Under the pieces are notes generated by a model that saw only the letters and a list, made by a program, of their open reading frames with translations, did no database searches and was not told the origin of the DNA. Positions 25,192-37,022 of a stretch of DNA of 41,735 bases are shown here, piece by piece. Position 1 is the first letter of the stretch, and each line of letters begins with the position of its first letter. The translations under genes were made by a program, and so were the position numbers. The stretch comes from Gracilaria domingensis (Eukaryota > Rhodophyta > Florideophyceae > Gracilariales > Gracilariaceae), in NCBI GenBank assembly GCA_022539475.1, contig VCMS01000451.1, positions 1 to 41,735 on the forward strand, given 5' to 3'.

Positions 25192-26985
25192 TTATTCCAG
25201 GAGGGCGTCGGCGATCGTTGCAGGAGTAGCTGCACCCGTTTGACAGTGATATTGCATCACAATAGAACGTGGGAGATGCCATATTGGCCGAACCGAATCA
25301 TGTTCGGGACCAACACCGTGCCAACGGACTCGATACTGCATATAACCATCTACATCCTATGAGTGTTCTACGATGTGGCTGATATTAGCCTTCAGCAAGG
25401 AAACCATCCGTCTCTGCCGTGCATACACTTCATCTTGAAGATCCCTCTCCGCAATCGCGTGTTGCGTACTGTAGCCATCCCTGCAAGGCTCCAAAGTCTG
25501 GAAACGTCTTTCCATACCCTGAGAAGGGATTGAAACCAGTTGCTCGGGTGATTCGACCGCTGTGCGTGAAACGTCCCGCGATGGGGTGTGACAAAACTCG
25601 TAATTTCGAGTGGTTCGCCCGGAGGCCATCCCGATGGCGAACTGTCCCAAAGTCACGGTCGAAATATTTACCGAGCTGTCTCGAGCGTGAATCACCCTTG
25701 AACGGGACGCCATAGAATCTCCATGGTGATCATCGGTATCGCGCTCAGCGAGGTTGAGAACATTTTCACGTCTTGACGGTGCAGAGCACGACGAAGTCGG
25801 TTGTGCAACTGTACACTGTGCGCGTTGGAGTTGACCGCCATGGGCGCTGATTGGTGCCATCCGTGGGCCAAGTTCCGTGCAGTCAAGTGCAACTTCCATT
25901 TGATGGTCCAGAGACCTCCACGCTGTGGTGCAATCCGCCTCCTCCAGTGAGGGCTCGTGTAACGGCTCTGCCGGGGACTCCCAACATCTGGGCATAACAG
26001 CGCCGCTTGTAGCCTGCAGCGCAGACTTCACCAAGGTCTGCGTGCCGACATCCCGTGCAAAACGGTGAGTTGTATCTCCATCAGGAGCGTTCAAGACCAA
26101 ACCAGCGTTTGCTGCGATAACAAATTGACTCGAAGCCGAGGATGTGCAGTGATGAACGTGCGAGTCACCCGGAAGAACGCGCGCATCGTCGACAAGACTG
26201 TCCGGTGAAAACCGAGATACTCGGCCTGCGATCGCGACTGCGAATCTCATCCTGAAAACCAACCACGTTGTGTGTCTATACTTTTCCGCATGGTGCGGTG
26301 TCCCCTGTCGACTCGGTTGTCGGAAAACCATCCCGATCAGTTCGGTACTGCGTCTCCGAGGTCCTCGGTTCAGATAGGCACGCGAGTGCCATTTTCTGAG
26401 ATTCCAGCAACGATGTTGACAGCGGACCGTGTCTCCCGGACTGTACTTCCAAAGATTTAGTGTCAGATAACGAAGGTGAAACCGGTAAATTCTCATGAGC
26501 GACGGAAGCTTCCTTCGAAGAATTCGCCACGGCGAGCAACACTTCACTGCGTGGCATTGAAGCCGAAGCAGAATCCTGATTTCGGGCAACATCATACGCA
26601 AGTGCGGTACTCTCCAGGGCAACCCGTGAATACGGAGAGCATCTGCAGTATGCAGCTCGTGTTCCACGTTAGTGGTAAGCAAAGCTTCTGATTCAGGACG
26701 CCAATCTCCTGTCAGAGAAGGATTGTATCCTAAGGTATCGGAGGAAGAGTGTGACGAGCAATCGGAAAAACTTGAACCATATGAATGGGAAGCAGCGCGA
26801 GACAACTCGGAAGATTCGCACGAGTCCCAATCGGAATCCGAAGGAATCTGAGAAACATCCTCCACAGGAGTGCCCATGTACTTGCCTAGCAAGGTTTCGA
26901 CATCCTCCTTAAGGGCATCCTGCGATTCACGTAGGACTGAAAAATGCCTTCTGGCAGTTCGACCCATGTCGAAAACAACCTCCAC
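25192..26985 (-). pseudogene. Element D ORF: N-terminal coiled-coil/acidic region joined to a chromodomain, no pol
   Basis: Starts at ATG 26985 (or 26967). The N-terminus looks helical (RHFSVLRESQDALKEDVETL), then comes a Ser/Asp-rich acidic region, in style like the N-terminus of element A gag although I cannot align them. The middle reads poorly in this frame and a neighbouring frame (26557-26276) looks more protein-like, so paired frameshifts are likely. A TAG at 25359-25357 interrupts the frame, which then continues with a chromodomain: YMQYRVRWHGVG, WHLPRSIVMQYH, ATPATIADALLE, stop at 25192. This matches the chromodomain end of A (LLYRVRWYGY, EHLPRSKVLQYH). Capsid, zinc knuckle, protease, RT and integrase are all missing. 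Confidence 0.65.
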
Positions 26986-27344
26986 ACGGAGCGAAGAAAG
27001 CCAGAAAACTGTAGATTAGAACCTTAAGCGAGAGTGAAACACGTAAGAGTGGGTAGAAACGACCGTATCGACGGGAACCACACACTACGATAGTAGGCGA
27101 TCCTACCAGAGTAGCTGCTACAAAGTTCTAGAGTAGCAACACCGTACCGACGGGAATGACAAATTACGGAAATAGGGTGAGCCACCAGTACAGAACTGAG
27201 CGAAACCAACAACCCGAACGGGGAAAGACGAAGCCAAACACGAAAGTAGTCGGCCACGACTTCCACGAGAAAACGATCTGTGTTCTGAACAACTTCAAGC
27301 CGGCAAACCGGAATGTGCACAAAACCAGCTTGCTGGGCTCAACA

Positions 27345-27366
27345 CGACTTCTAAGTCGGGAGACCA
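27345..27366 (-). other. Primer-binding site of element D
   Basis: On the minus strand, two bases after the LTR end at 27369, TGGTCTCCCGACTTAGAAGT matches the A site (TGGTCTCTCGACCTAGAATC) at most positions. This identifies 27369-27944 as a 5' LTR and suggests the same or a related tRNA primer. Confidence 0.7.
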
Positions 27367-27368
27367 AA

Positions 27369-27944
27369 TGTGGTGCAAACCCCGAGAACGGGAGAAAGAC
27401 ACGAAGGTGTTCGGAGCCTTCCCATCAGTAGGGTAGCAACAGCAATAGAGCCCCTCACGGGTAGATGCACGAGCCGGGCGTAAACCGGGATCTACCTTCA
27501 CGATATACGTGTGAGGGTGTGAGATGGCCGAGAAGTCTGGTGGAGATCCACGTGAGCGTGTGTGCATCCCTCTGATGAGGTGAACCAATCCAAGAAAGTG
27601 GTGAGGACAACGACAATGAGTCGAAAGTCCACAGACCACTGAAAAGTGGGCAATAAACCCGAGAAAAGAGGACAAAAGAGAACCACAAAAGTGGAAAAAA
27701 GAAAAGAAACGACTGAAAGAAAGAGGAATACTGGGCAAGCCACGAGAGACCAGAATGGAAAACGGAAACCATATACAGGGGTGAGAATGCACGACAGTGT
27801 GTAATAATAACTGAAATAACCACGACGAAGTCGGTGACGCTCCTGTTGGACAGGGTGGTTAAACTAACAGTGCACGACGCGGCCAACCTTCAAGGAGGTG
27901 CGGGAACACGCGAAGGTGGTGCAGCTCAGAGCCAGCAACGATGG
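27369..27944 (-). repeat. 5' LTR of element D (truncated at its U3 side)
   Basis: 576 bases matching 21615-22190. It ends in GCACCACA next to the primer site. The 78 bases that carry TATA in the left copy are absent, and element C gag starts at 27945. Confidence 0.8.
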
Positions 27945-29196
27945 CTGTTGTCGTACCGCTATTATCGGTCGGAAGATGTTACTTCGAATCGCTCCTCGCG
28001 AGGAACCGGTAATGTGAAGGACTACATTCGAAGGTTGAATGTTACCCTTGAAACAAGGAAGTTCTCGGGGACAGATCCTATCCTTATCTTGGATTTCCTT
28101 GCCAGGTTCGTCCAGGAGGCCGATATACTCGGTATGAGTGAAGCACAGGCATATGTGGCACTGCCGTACTTCCTAACAGGGACTGCGGAAGATCAGTACA
28201 ACTCAGTTCGAGGAACCTCGAGAGCCTCGGAAGGAGGAGTCACGTGTTGGCCGGAAGCCGTGAACTACCTTCTCAGGTCGTACGCGACTTCCAACGCGAT
28301 TTACAGCGCTATTCTTGCTGTTCGCGACACTAGACCGAAGAGTGGAGAATCTGAAACGGTTTATTCAACGCGGTTGAACAAAGCGTTTCACCGATGTGGT
28401 AATGTGTATTCCGCACAGGAGCGGTGTACCATGTTTGTTGATGGTTTTGACCCCACCATTCGGTCGTTGGTCGCTCGCCGACGCGAGGAAAAACGCCGAA
28501 TGACGTACCTAGAGTTGGTTAATTACGCCCAGGCGGAAGGAGAGACGTATAGAGCCCGCAACCCCGGGCAGCGCCGCTCGAAAGCGCTACTCGCGGAGAG
28601 TTCGTCACCATCGATGTCGGTTTTGCGACGTGAAACCGCTGTCGGTGATGCTGATAACGTCCACTTCATCGGAAGTAACCCCGATTCTTACGGATCTACG
28701 GACCTGCCGTCAACCTCGATTCCGAGCACGGAAGAAGACCCCGCATTGTATGCCCAAAGTGTCGGGGTGCCTGCAGCCCCGCTGCCTTACGCTAACAATT
28801 CGTCGCGTCTGAACCGTCCAGGGTGGAAGGACACAGCACCCACAACGTCGAGTGGACAATCGCCCTCGCGACAAACTGGCCTCGGTCATATGTTACCAGT
28901 GCTACCTTCCAGGTCACGTATCGATGCAGTGCGTATTTCCGCCGTCGCACAGGCCGAAAATTATTGCGTATTACGACGCCCTCACGCCCGAGGAAAAGGA
29001 ATCTGTTCCACGAAAGGAATATGATAAGGCCAGAGCTGAACTGGGATTACCGGTTCCGGTTTATGCTTAGCCCTCCGTTCCGGCACAGGCACCTTCGAAC
29101 CAGGTTCAAGGCGCAGTACCCACGCATGGGGTTCAGTTAGGCCCCCCGAACGGAGTTCACGCACCGAATTCGGTCAGCCCCGTTCAGAAAAACTGA
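27945..29196 (+). pseudogene. Gag of element C (5'-truncated, frameshift and stop)
   Basis: Aligns with A gag from LLSYRYYR through the capsid region (AQAYVALPYFLTG, CWPEAVNYLLRSYA, YSTRLNKAFHRCGN) and zinc knuckle CYQCYLPGHVSMQC (about 28900-28941). One frameshift lies near 28840. A TAG at 29068 interrupts the tail, which stays open in frame to the TGA at 29194, preceded by GAAAAAC as in A. An apparent ATG start at 27834 lies in the antisense of the D LTR and is a fusion artefact of the junction. Confidence 0.8.
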
Positions 29197-32100
29197 CTTC
29201 GGGAGTTTCCCCTACGGGAGGGGCGCCTTCCGAGCCGAAGTTGAAGGCGCCCGAGGCGTCACAGCTTCGCTCCCCAGCTGTTAGAATCCTTTCAAGGATA
29301 GCGGCTACAACTGACCTGAGCTCAGAACACCTTTCGGTTCTACGTCGTCCGTGGATACGGTCCCGTAATCTCCGTATTCCGGAAAGAGTTCTTGTGATGG
29401 CCAAGAGAAACTACAAAGTTTTNTTTTCAAGGATAGCGGCTACAACTGACGTTTGAGCTCAGAACACCTTTCGGTTCACGTCGTCCGTGGATACGACGTC
29501 CCGTAATCTCAGTATTCGGAAAGAGTTCTTGCTTGATGCGCCAAGAGAAACTACAAAGTTTATGCGATCTGGCTTGTCTAACCAGTTCATGCTTCGACAG
29601 TTGTCTGTGTTGGATACAGGACTGCCCACGAACCTGATTTCACCTTGAGTTGGTGCCACCCGCGCTACGGGATGGGAAATTCGTCATGGTCCAGGTATTG
29701 GGGAAACCAATTCCCGGGGCGCGGATGCCAAACAATAACCCGTTGCGGTACTCTTGGGTACATACCTCTCATGGTACGATTAGGAACCTGTATGGTTAAG
29801 TGGATTTCATGGTTTGCAAAAGCATTGCCCGCACCGGTGATACTCGGTTGTTGACTTTGTGATCGTTTTGTTTGAAGCATTCGACCTCGAGCTCGCAGTG
29901 TTACCATGGATGATGGTTCCGAAAATACCGATTGTAAGGAAACCGCTAAAAGAGCTAACACGCAAGCGCGTCCGCCTCCTGCTGCACAGGAAGTTCCAAC
30001 CCGTCGGACCCTATCAATCTAACTCCATGTGGCTCATGCCATCGCATCTGCGCAATCCCAAGTTTGGGTCCCACATAACTACTTAAGCAGTCTGGTCCTA
30101 CGTGTGGTTACAACCATTGCCATCATGTATGATCAGAAGCAACTACCTTTGGGCGAACGGATAATCTCGTGGCGAACCCGACAAACCATTCGCATGTTTT
30201 GGTCGCCAACTTTTGCACAACCCGACATGGTTAGCTAAAAACCAAATCCTTGGTACCACTCTCCCACACCCCTGCTGCTATCAGTACCGACGAAGAGATT
30301 ACCCGTTGCGTTATGTCTCGGTATCAACCGATGCTTAGGAGGGGGAGGATCAGCGGAAACCGCTTTACCGCATCGGTTACCCCGCGCGACGAACGTTACC
30401 GAATCGCTGGCACCCACGAGGGTAAAGCGTGCCACCAGGAACGGAAGATTACAGACCCTGTTAGAGGAACTGGAACAGTTGAATTTTAGTCATGTACCTG
30501 AATCTCATAGAGGTAAGCTAAGAGAAATGTTGAGGAGTTCACACCCATGTGGATGGATCCCTCGGGACAATTGGAATCACGGAACACCGTATTGACCTAC
30601 TTCCAGTACTAGCCCCATTTCCCAACACCCATACCGGGCTGGTCCCAAGCTAGGGAAGAAGAGCAATCTCAATTGAGAAGATGTTACGCGCTGGCGTCAT
30701 AGAGGCGGCTCAATCCGCTTGGGCCTCACCCGTGTGCTAGTTCCAAAAGCGGACGGATCGTGGCGATTCTGTATTGATTACCGTCGTCTAAATTCGGTCA
30801 CCGTCAAAGACGTTTATCCCATACCCAGGATGGACGAATACATTGACTCGCTTGGGAGTGCTACAGTGTTCACCGCCTTGGATGCCAATTGGGGATACTG
30901 GCAAGTTCCGATCCGTGAAAGGATAAGGACAAAACTGCTTTTGTGTGCCACCAAGGTTTGTACCGGTTTAAGCGAATGCCGTTCGGATTAACCAACGCAC
31001 CGGCTACGTTTCAACGTGCTATCGATATCCTCTGGCTCGATTCAAGTGGAGACCTGCTTGGTGTATCTTGACGATATCATCGTGTTCTCCGATAACCTTG
31101 ATGACCACTTAACACACGTCCGGGACGTCATGAGAGTCCTCAGGGACGCGGGCATTACGCTGAAACTCAAGAAGTGCGAGTTCTTCACAGATTCTGTCAA
31201 ATACCTAGGGCATATCATTCGACCTGGACAGCTCTCAGTTGACGCAGTTCGCGTGAAGTCGCTGAAGGAAGCGAAACACCCTACGACACAACGGAACTCC
31301 GCAGTTTTCTGGGTCTTTGTAATGTATATCGGCGTTTTGTCCCGAACTTCGCAGATATTGCGACCCCCCTTAACCACCTTTTGAGAAAGGTCAACCAGTT
31401 CAACTGGAACCCCTAGGCGACGCGGAAGCGTCTGCCTTTTCGGCATAATTGACGCAGTAACGTCACCGCCAATCTTGGCTTTGCCTAAGCTAGGACTTCC
31501 ATTCGAAGTAGACACTGACGCCAATGCACACCAGGTTGGTTGCGCCCTGTTTCAGGTCACGGAAGACGGCGTGAGACATCCAATTGGATACTGGTCGCGA
31601 TCCTTGAACGTACACGAACGTAACTACTCAGTTTCGGAGAAAGAGTGCTTAGCCGTTGTATGGCTCTAACTACACTGAGGCCATATCTTATGGGCAACCA
31701 TTTTACGGTACATACGGACCACTCATCTCTCCGATGGCTCATGGAAATCTCGGAACCATCAGGACGCTTGATGCGTTGGCGCTTGAGGTTATCGGAGTTC
31801 GATTTCACAGTTACGTACAAAAAAGGAACGTTGAATCTGCAGGCAGATGCACTCTCCCGCTTGGGACAGATGCAGAAGCGGCACCAGTTGACGATCTGGA
31901 CATACCATGCTTTATGGTGGAAGAACAAGCAGGTTGGGTCGAATCCTTGTCGGATGACATCTGTGACGACATCCTGCTCACTTCTGAGAAGTTGGATCCC
32001 TTGACTGGATCTTTTGTACCCATCACTCCCGAGGAGATGATCCGAGAACAGCAACCGGATGAGTTTGTACGCGAATTCGCGCTCGTCTCAATGGAGGAGA

Positions 32101-33246
32101 TCGTTACCTTTCAGGTTAACGATCAGGGGTACCTGGTTAGGTTGGTCGAAGCGTATACCCAAATTGTGGTCCCATACTCGCTGCAAAACCGTGTGTTGGT
32201 CATGACACACTATGTGAAGGTAGGAGCCCACCCAGGAGGTCGAAAACTATACTTGACCCTGCGTAGGGATTTTTACTGGCCGTCAATGGCATTGGACTGC
32301 TACGCAGTACGACGCTCTTGCACCGAGTGCGCTAAGAATAACGTGAAACTTCGTAAGTACTCGAAGAAGTTAACGCTGTTCCCAGCACGGTCTCCTTTGG
32401 AGTTTATCGCTATCGATATCTTAGGTGAATTGATCAGAACCGCAAGAGTAATCGATACCTTCTGGTTATCACCGATCGGTTCTCTAAGTTGGTACGGACA
32501 GTCCCGCTGAAACGGATTACGGCCACCGTGGTTGCACAAGCTTTTGTCACCCACTGGGTCTTTGTGTACGGTCCACCGGTTCATCTATTATCAGATAACG
32601 GTTCACAGTTCACGTCGAAGTTTTTCCAGGACGTCTGTCGGATCTTGAGTGTCAAGAATCTATTTACGACCACCTACCACCCCCAAACAAATGGTCAGGT
32701 AGAACGATTTAACCGTACCATGCTGAATGCATTAAGATCTTATGTGGCAGATCATCCTAAGGATTGGGATTTGTATACGGACGCTATTACGTATGCGTAC
32801 AACACCCAAGTCCACCGGGTAACGAAGCTAGCACCTTTTGAGTTGTATTGTCAAGAGTACCGCCACCGGTTGCAATCGAGGCTCAAGAAACGCTTTCTAC
32901 GTACCCGTCTGTTGGGTTATACAGGAACGCTTGGAAGGATTGGTTAACCAAAATGGTACCGGTCGCTCGCACAGCGATGGATAAGGCGCAGGCCGCTTAT
33001 AAGCGCAACTTCGATGCGAAGGTTAAGACCCCATTACCAAAGGTCAAACCAGACGATATGGTATTTCTCCGCAAAGAATACTATAATCCGGAGAAGGAAC
33101 GCCGCCACAAGCTCTCGCCTATCGCGGAAGGACCCTACAAGGTTATTTCCGTCACGGACGATACCGTAGTATTGAATATCAATAATCTCCACGAACGGAT
33201 ATCGTTAGACCGTGTCGCGCTGCCCCACCACCTACGTTCACGTTAA
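29193..33246 (+). pseudogene. Pol of element C, copy 1 (many frameshifts)
   Basis: Protease region (SVLDTG, about 29610), RT (FCIDYRRLN, LDANWGYWQVP, YLDD at about 31058), RNase H (VDTDANAHQVGCALFQ about 31510, TDHSSLRWLM), integrase zinc domain (about 32210-32340) and DDE core (FIAIDILGEL, LLSDNGSQF, NGQVERFNR). It ends ISLDRVALPHHLRSR, TAA at 33244. The protease part before and after the N is duplicated (29281-29422 and 29424-29560). At least ten one-base indels interrupt it, concentrated in 29424-31450. It is nearly identical to 38186-41735. Confidence 0.85.
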
Positions 33247-34722
33247 CACCCAACTGGGTAAAGCTACAGGGACGAACAGTCGTATCTTCGCGCCCTGCGA
33301 CTCTCCGCCCTGATCGCGGCTTATCGGATCTACCGAAGTCAGAATCACCCACGCGGGTAGCACAACCCGTTGCGGGAGACGAAGAGGAAAACTCAACTAC
33401 AGTTGACCCCCACCGGACGTCGTGGCTCCCGTGCCACCGCCTAAGGAGGGGGAGGAAAGTACGGAACCCGTTACACCGGCGTCGCACGGTCACACTCTGT
33501 CACAAGGTACCGCCACCAATCTCGCGGTCCCTACCGATAGCGTTGTGGTGCGCCGAGGCGCTGTACCTCGTGGTGATACTCCGTCGAGTTCGTTAGCAAT
33601 GCGCTGGAAACGACACGACCCACCCAGGGGTACACACCGCTGTGGATAACGTAACCCCGTCGGGAACACCACAACTGAGTGAGGTCACCACCCGCAGAGC
33701 GGAGAAGACAGTATCTGTAGACCCGGGCTTCCCGGAGAACGCAGAGCCGCAAGCGGTAGATCAGCTCAATGTTACCGACCGGTGTTAACCACGCCGTGAT
33801 ATGAGGAAACGAAAAGTCGTACTTACCCGCGTATTATTTGGGAAAACAACCTTGGAAAGGTGAAGTACGAAGTACGAGTTTGGAAACCGTCGATGGTGCA
33901 CCCACGCCGCGTGGCAGAGGACTCATGACACACCCAAGTGGAGAGTAACACGTTGTGTGACGTGGTGACGTATGGAAAGCACCGCCGACGCGGGGAACTG
34001 CTGACAGTAAGTCGCGTGCGCGAGTATCACACGCGCACGGTGCACGATGTACGTTCGCCAACCGTAGGCGAACGGACACCTGTTAGGGTAACTCGTAGCT
34101 CACACGTGCCACCGCCTGGCCAACCAGAAGGCCGCGATATGCACCGTGATTGGTCAATCCGCCTCCATGGCGCACGAGCGAGACCCTGCCCGTTCTCCGT
34201 CGCACGGACGATCCTTCTGGATAGCAAGAGGGAGCTCAGAATCCCGAAGCTACCGTTGGACGGTCGGAAGCTCAACCAAAACGAGCCGAAGTCGTCAGAC
34301 TCAAGAAGGAGAGTACTTCAAGAAGAACCTTTCAGGTTGAAGATTGGACGCTCCTGGCGTAAGTTGTAGTTGTCGCGCAGCGAGGAACTCCTAGTGAGTC
34401 GTGACTGGTTAAGTCCAAGAGGAACCCCTCTAGAGGTTAGCCGGCCACCACCTCGCCACCCTCGAAGGTACGAAACCACAATGGGTGAAGGAGAGCAGTC
34501 AAACACCGAGGTGTACCCGCAGGAATACGTGATCGAACGTATCGTACGTCATGTTGTAGACCCCGATGGGACGTACTGTACCAAGTGCGATGGTATGGCT
34601 ACTCCGCCGAGGAGGACACCATGGAGCCGGTCGAGCACCTACCTAGGTCGAAGATCGTTTCATACCACCGTCGCACTCGGTCAGCCTTGCCGTCCAACCT
34701 GGACCAAGCCCAGGTGGGATAA
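33247..34722 (+). pseudogene. Disordered extension and chromodomain of element C
   Basis: No continuous ORF. Short open pieces in several frames are rich in Pro, Thr and Arg, as in A. The chromodomain starts EYVIERIVRHVVDPDG (about 34526) and, after a one-base shift near 34575, continues with sequence encoding the VRWYGY and EHLPRSK-type motifs up to a TAA at 34720. Mini-hairpins with about 19-base pitch are evident near 33347-33437 (ACCC/GGGT, CCCG/CGGG, CAACT/AGTTG, GTGGC/GCCAC). An internal polypurine-like tract lies at 33443-33458. Confidence 0.7.
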
Positions 34723-35091
34723 GAACCGTTCCCGGTGAGGAGCTTTCAACTATACCGCGATGCGGAAGACTCAGAATGGAGAGTTGACCCCTCCTGTGTG
34801 GGGATGAATGAAGGAAGAAGACCAATGAAGCGGTGAAGACTGAACTAGAGGAAGTGAGAAGAAAGGAAGAAGAGCATACCGAAATGCCGGTTGTACCGAT
34901 TTAAAACGGTTAGAGTAGAAGAAGCACCAAAGAAGTGAAGTACACTTGAACACAGTGTGAGTGAAGAAGTAATCGAAGATCGATCAAGTTCGTGGAGAAC
35001 AGGCAAAAGGGTGAAGGGAAAGTTACCACTAGATGGTTTTACTGTTTCTATCTTATACTAAGGACCAAGTCCTCCAGCCCTGCTGGTCATC
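34723..35091. other. Purine-rich spacer between C chromodomain and antisense ORF
   Basis: About 370 bases, A/G-rich with GAAG repeats and a few hairpins (CCGC/GCGG near 34755). It corresponds to the hairpin array of A (8133-8640) but is less regular. No gene seen. Confidence 0.5.
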
Positions 35092-36979
35092 TTACACCCC
35101 CGATGAGGGACCGGCACCGCCGCTACCGGAGGGACCCTGCGAAGGGTGCGGAACGGCGTAAGCCAGTATCCCTGCCATAGTGGTGAGATGATCGGGCACG
35201 ATAATTCCAGCGTTCTGGAGAGTGGCGCGCAACATCGCGATGTTCGCCGGAGAATCTCCCGGAGCGACCGGAGCTGTCGGGGCCGGAAGGACCGAAGAAC
35301 GGTAGCCGCTACAGGGACCGGACCCACCACCGGAACACTCGCTTGAGTCGGAACATTCCAACCCACAGGAGCCTGGGGTACCCCGCCGCTGGCGTGCAAC
35401 ACCTGATTCGCCGCCGGTAGGTCGTTCACCAACTTCTGGTCCATCTTGACGAGTGCTCCAGCTGCCTCTCCACCAGTATCCATGTTCGGATCATCCAGAT
35501 CTACTGGGGCGACCCAGTTGTCACTGAACATGAACCCAACGGGGTGACTGTCTGGAATCGACCGTGGCTGGTTCGCTGCCCACTCGGCATATGCGCTAGT
35601 CGTCATCGTACCCTCCCATGGGTCGTAATACACGAAATCTCCTGCGGTGGGATGTCTCCTACCGGGTGAGCGGTCGTGGTGACGACGAGGACCTTTCCCG
35701 CGTTGCGAACGGGGCACCGTTTCCCAATCGACTCCATCGATAACATCCAAGATGTAATGGATCTCATCCACGTTCTCTTCGGACCCCAAGGGAGTGTGCA
35801 AATCCAGCGAGCGGATAATGCTGCGAAGCATCGGCGGAATATACCAAACACGGTAGTTGTCGTAAGCCTCCCAGAGGAGAAACGCTGCTACGCGTGCCGC
35901 CCACTCGCCGGCTACGAGACCCCACCATCCTGAACGCGGATCGCTGATCAATCGGGAGCCGATGTAACTCAAGCACGGAGGCAGTTCTGCAAAACACCCT
36001 TTGGGTACCTCCACATCACGCCACCAATCTGGTAGAGGGGGAACCGTCCAACAAAGGCCTGCGGTCTGTACCTCTCGGTCTCGATATTCGGGTACGGAAT
36101 CAGATACCCATGACGGGAACGAGCTTTCCGCTCAAACCGAATGCGGTTGACGAACCCACCCTGGGAAGCGTTCTTGCGAAGATAACGGAACTCCGCTCGG
36201 AGTATGGGCCGATTCCAGCACAACATCAACCTCGATGTGGTCGGGCCATCGCCAGCGTACCGCGCATGGTCGAACGTCGCCAAGTTGTCTCCATATCGGA
36301 CTTCACCGAAAGTACGGTAGAACGGAGTATCGAACCCATATGACGGTGGAACCAGGTGCTCGAGGTGCACTCGACTGAGTCTCTTGTACGCCAACTTCGC
36401 GTGTTCTGCGCGCGCGGTGTTCAGGTTCTCACCCTCGCGGGTATCGTACCGGAGGAGCATCGGGTCGATCGCTATACGAACTTTCCATTCTGGGGATTGC
36501 ACTACCGCTAACGGCAGACCGCCCGGTAGGAAGCCGTTTTCGGCATACGACTCCAGGAGAGTGTCATCGTTAACAGCTACCGGATGAAACCACGGTGCAC
36601 GGCTGAACGCAAACCCATCACGGAGTGGATCGCGTACTGCGAGAGATTCCCTCGATATCCAACCAGCTTGGTTCGCCATCAGCGGCATCGCTTGCGCTGA
36701 ATTCCATAACGGAACGTTCAGCGGAACCATCGGTTGAGACTGAGGCAATGGAGCCGTCGCAGAACCCGGCTGAGGGTAGTTCGACGCGCTCGCCTGACCC
36801 GTCGGGTGATGAGGAAACTGATTCGGGTTCATCGGAATGACAGATGATGTACTGTGATCGAGTTCGGATACTTGAATACTCTGTTCGCTTGAGTGTGTAT
36901 CGCGCTTGCGAGGTATAGAAACCGAGGAGTTGGTACCGCTCATGATTGTGACGTATTTACGTACTTGCGTTTCGCACAA
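35092..36979 (-). pseudogene. Antisense accessory ORF of element C (two frameshifts), homologue of 8641-10440
   Basis: Starts at ATG 36979 or 36943 (MSGTNSSVS, comparable to MSNAPNG in A), 44-80 bases inside the 3' LTR boundary. N-terminus is Pro/Gln/Ser-rich. Core motifs in the same order as A: RAPWF, FLPGGLP, RTFGEVRYGDNLA, RPILRAEFRYLRK, then after a frameshift near 36020 ELPPCLSYIGS, EAYDNYRVW, ILDVIDGVDWE, DRSPGR and FVYYDPW. A second frameshift near 35330 moves the reading to the frame ending GAGPSSGV at 35092. By eye the cores are roughly 40-50% identical over some 300 residues. Function unknown. Confidence 0.78.
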
Positions 36980-37009
36980 AACTTCAGCCTCGAAGTCGTT
37001 CTCGGCTCT

Positions 37010-37022
37010 AAGGAGGGGGAGA
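37010..37022 (+). other. 3' polypurine tract of element C
   Basis: AAGGAGGGGGAGA directly before TGTAGAGC, as in element A. Confidence 0.8.

Larger units (their letters stand above)
21615..27944 (-). mobile_element. Element D: non-autonomous chromodomain LTR element (rearranged ends)
   Basis: Read on the minus strand: LTR 27944-27369, primer site, a leader of ~360 bases (27344-26986, no gene seen), one damaged ORF ending in a chromodomain (26985-25192), about 2 kb of hairpin-rich non-coding DNA, polypurine tract (23229-23215), an LTR of type E (23214-22271), 2 bases, then an LTR of type D (22268-21615). No protease, RT, RNase H or integrase motif occurs in any frame. The outer LTRs (21615-22190 and 27369-27944) are 576-base direct repeats. 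The right one lacks its promoter part and runs straight into element C gag. Confidence 0.75.

Noticed and set aside
6504..25359. Variant genetic code suggested by single in-frame stops
   Set aside because: All three stop codons occur this way (TAG at 6504, TGA at 10111, TAA at 16830, TAG at 25357), and true ORF ends use all three too, so mutation or readthrough is more likely.
25419..25715. Plus-strand ORF opposite the element D ORF
   Set aside because: The minus-strand frame contains the chromodomain; the plus-strand frame has no recognisable feature.
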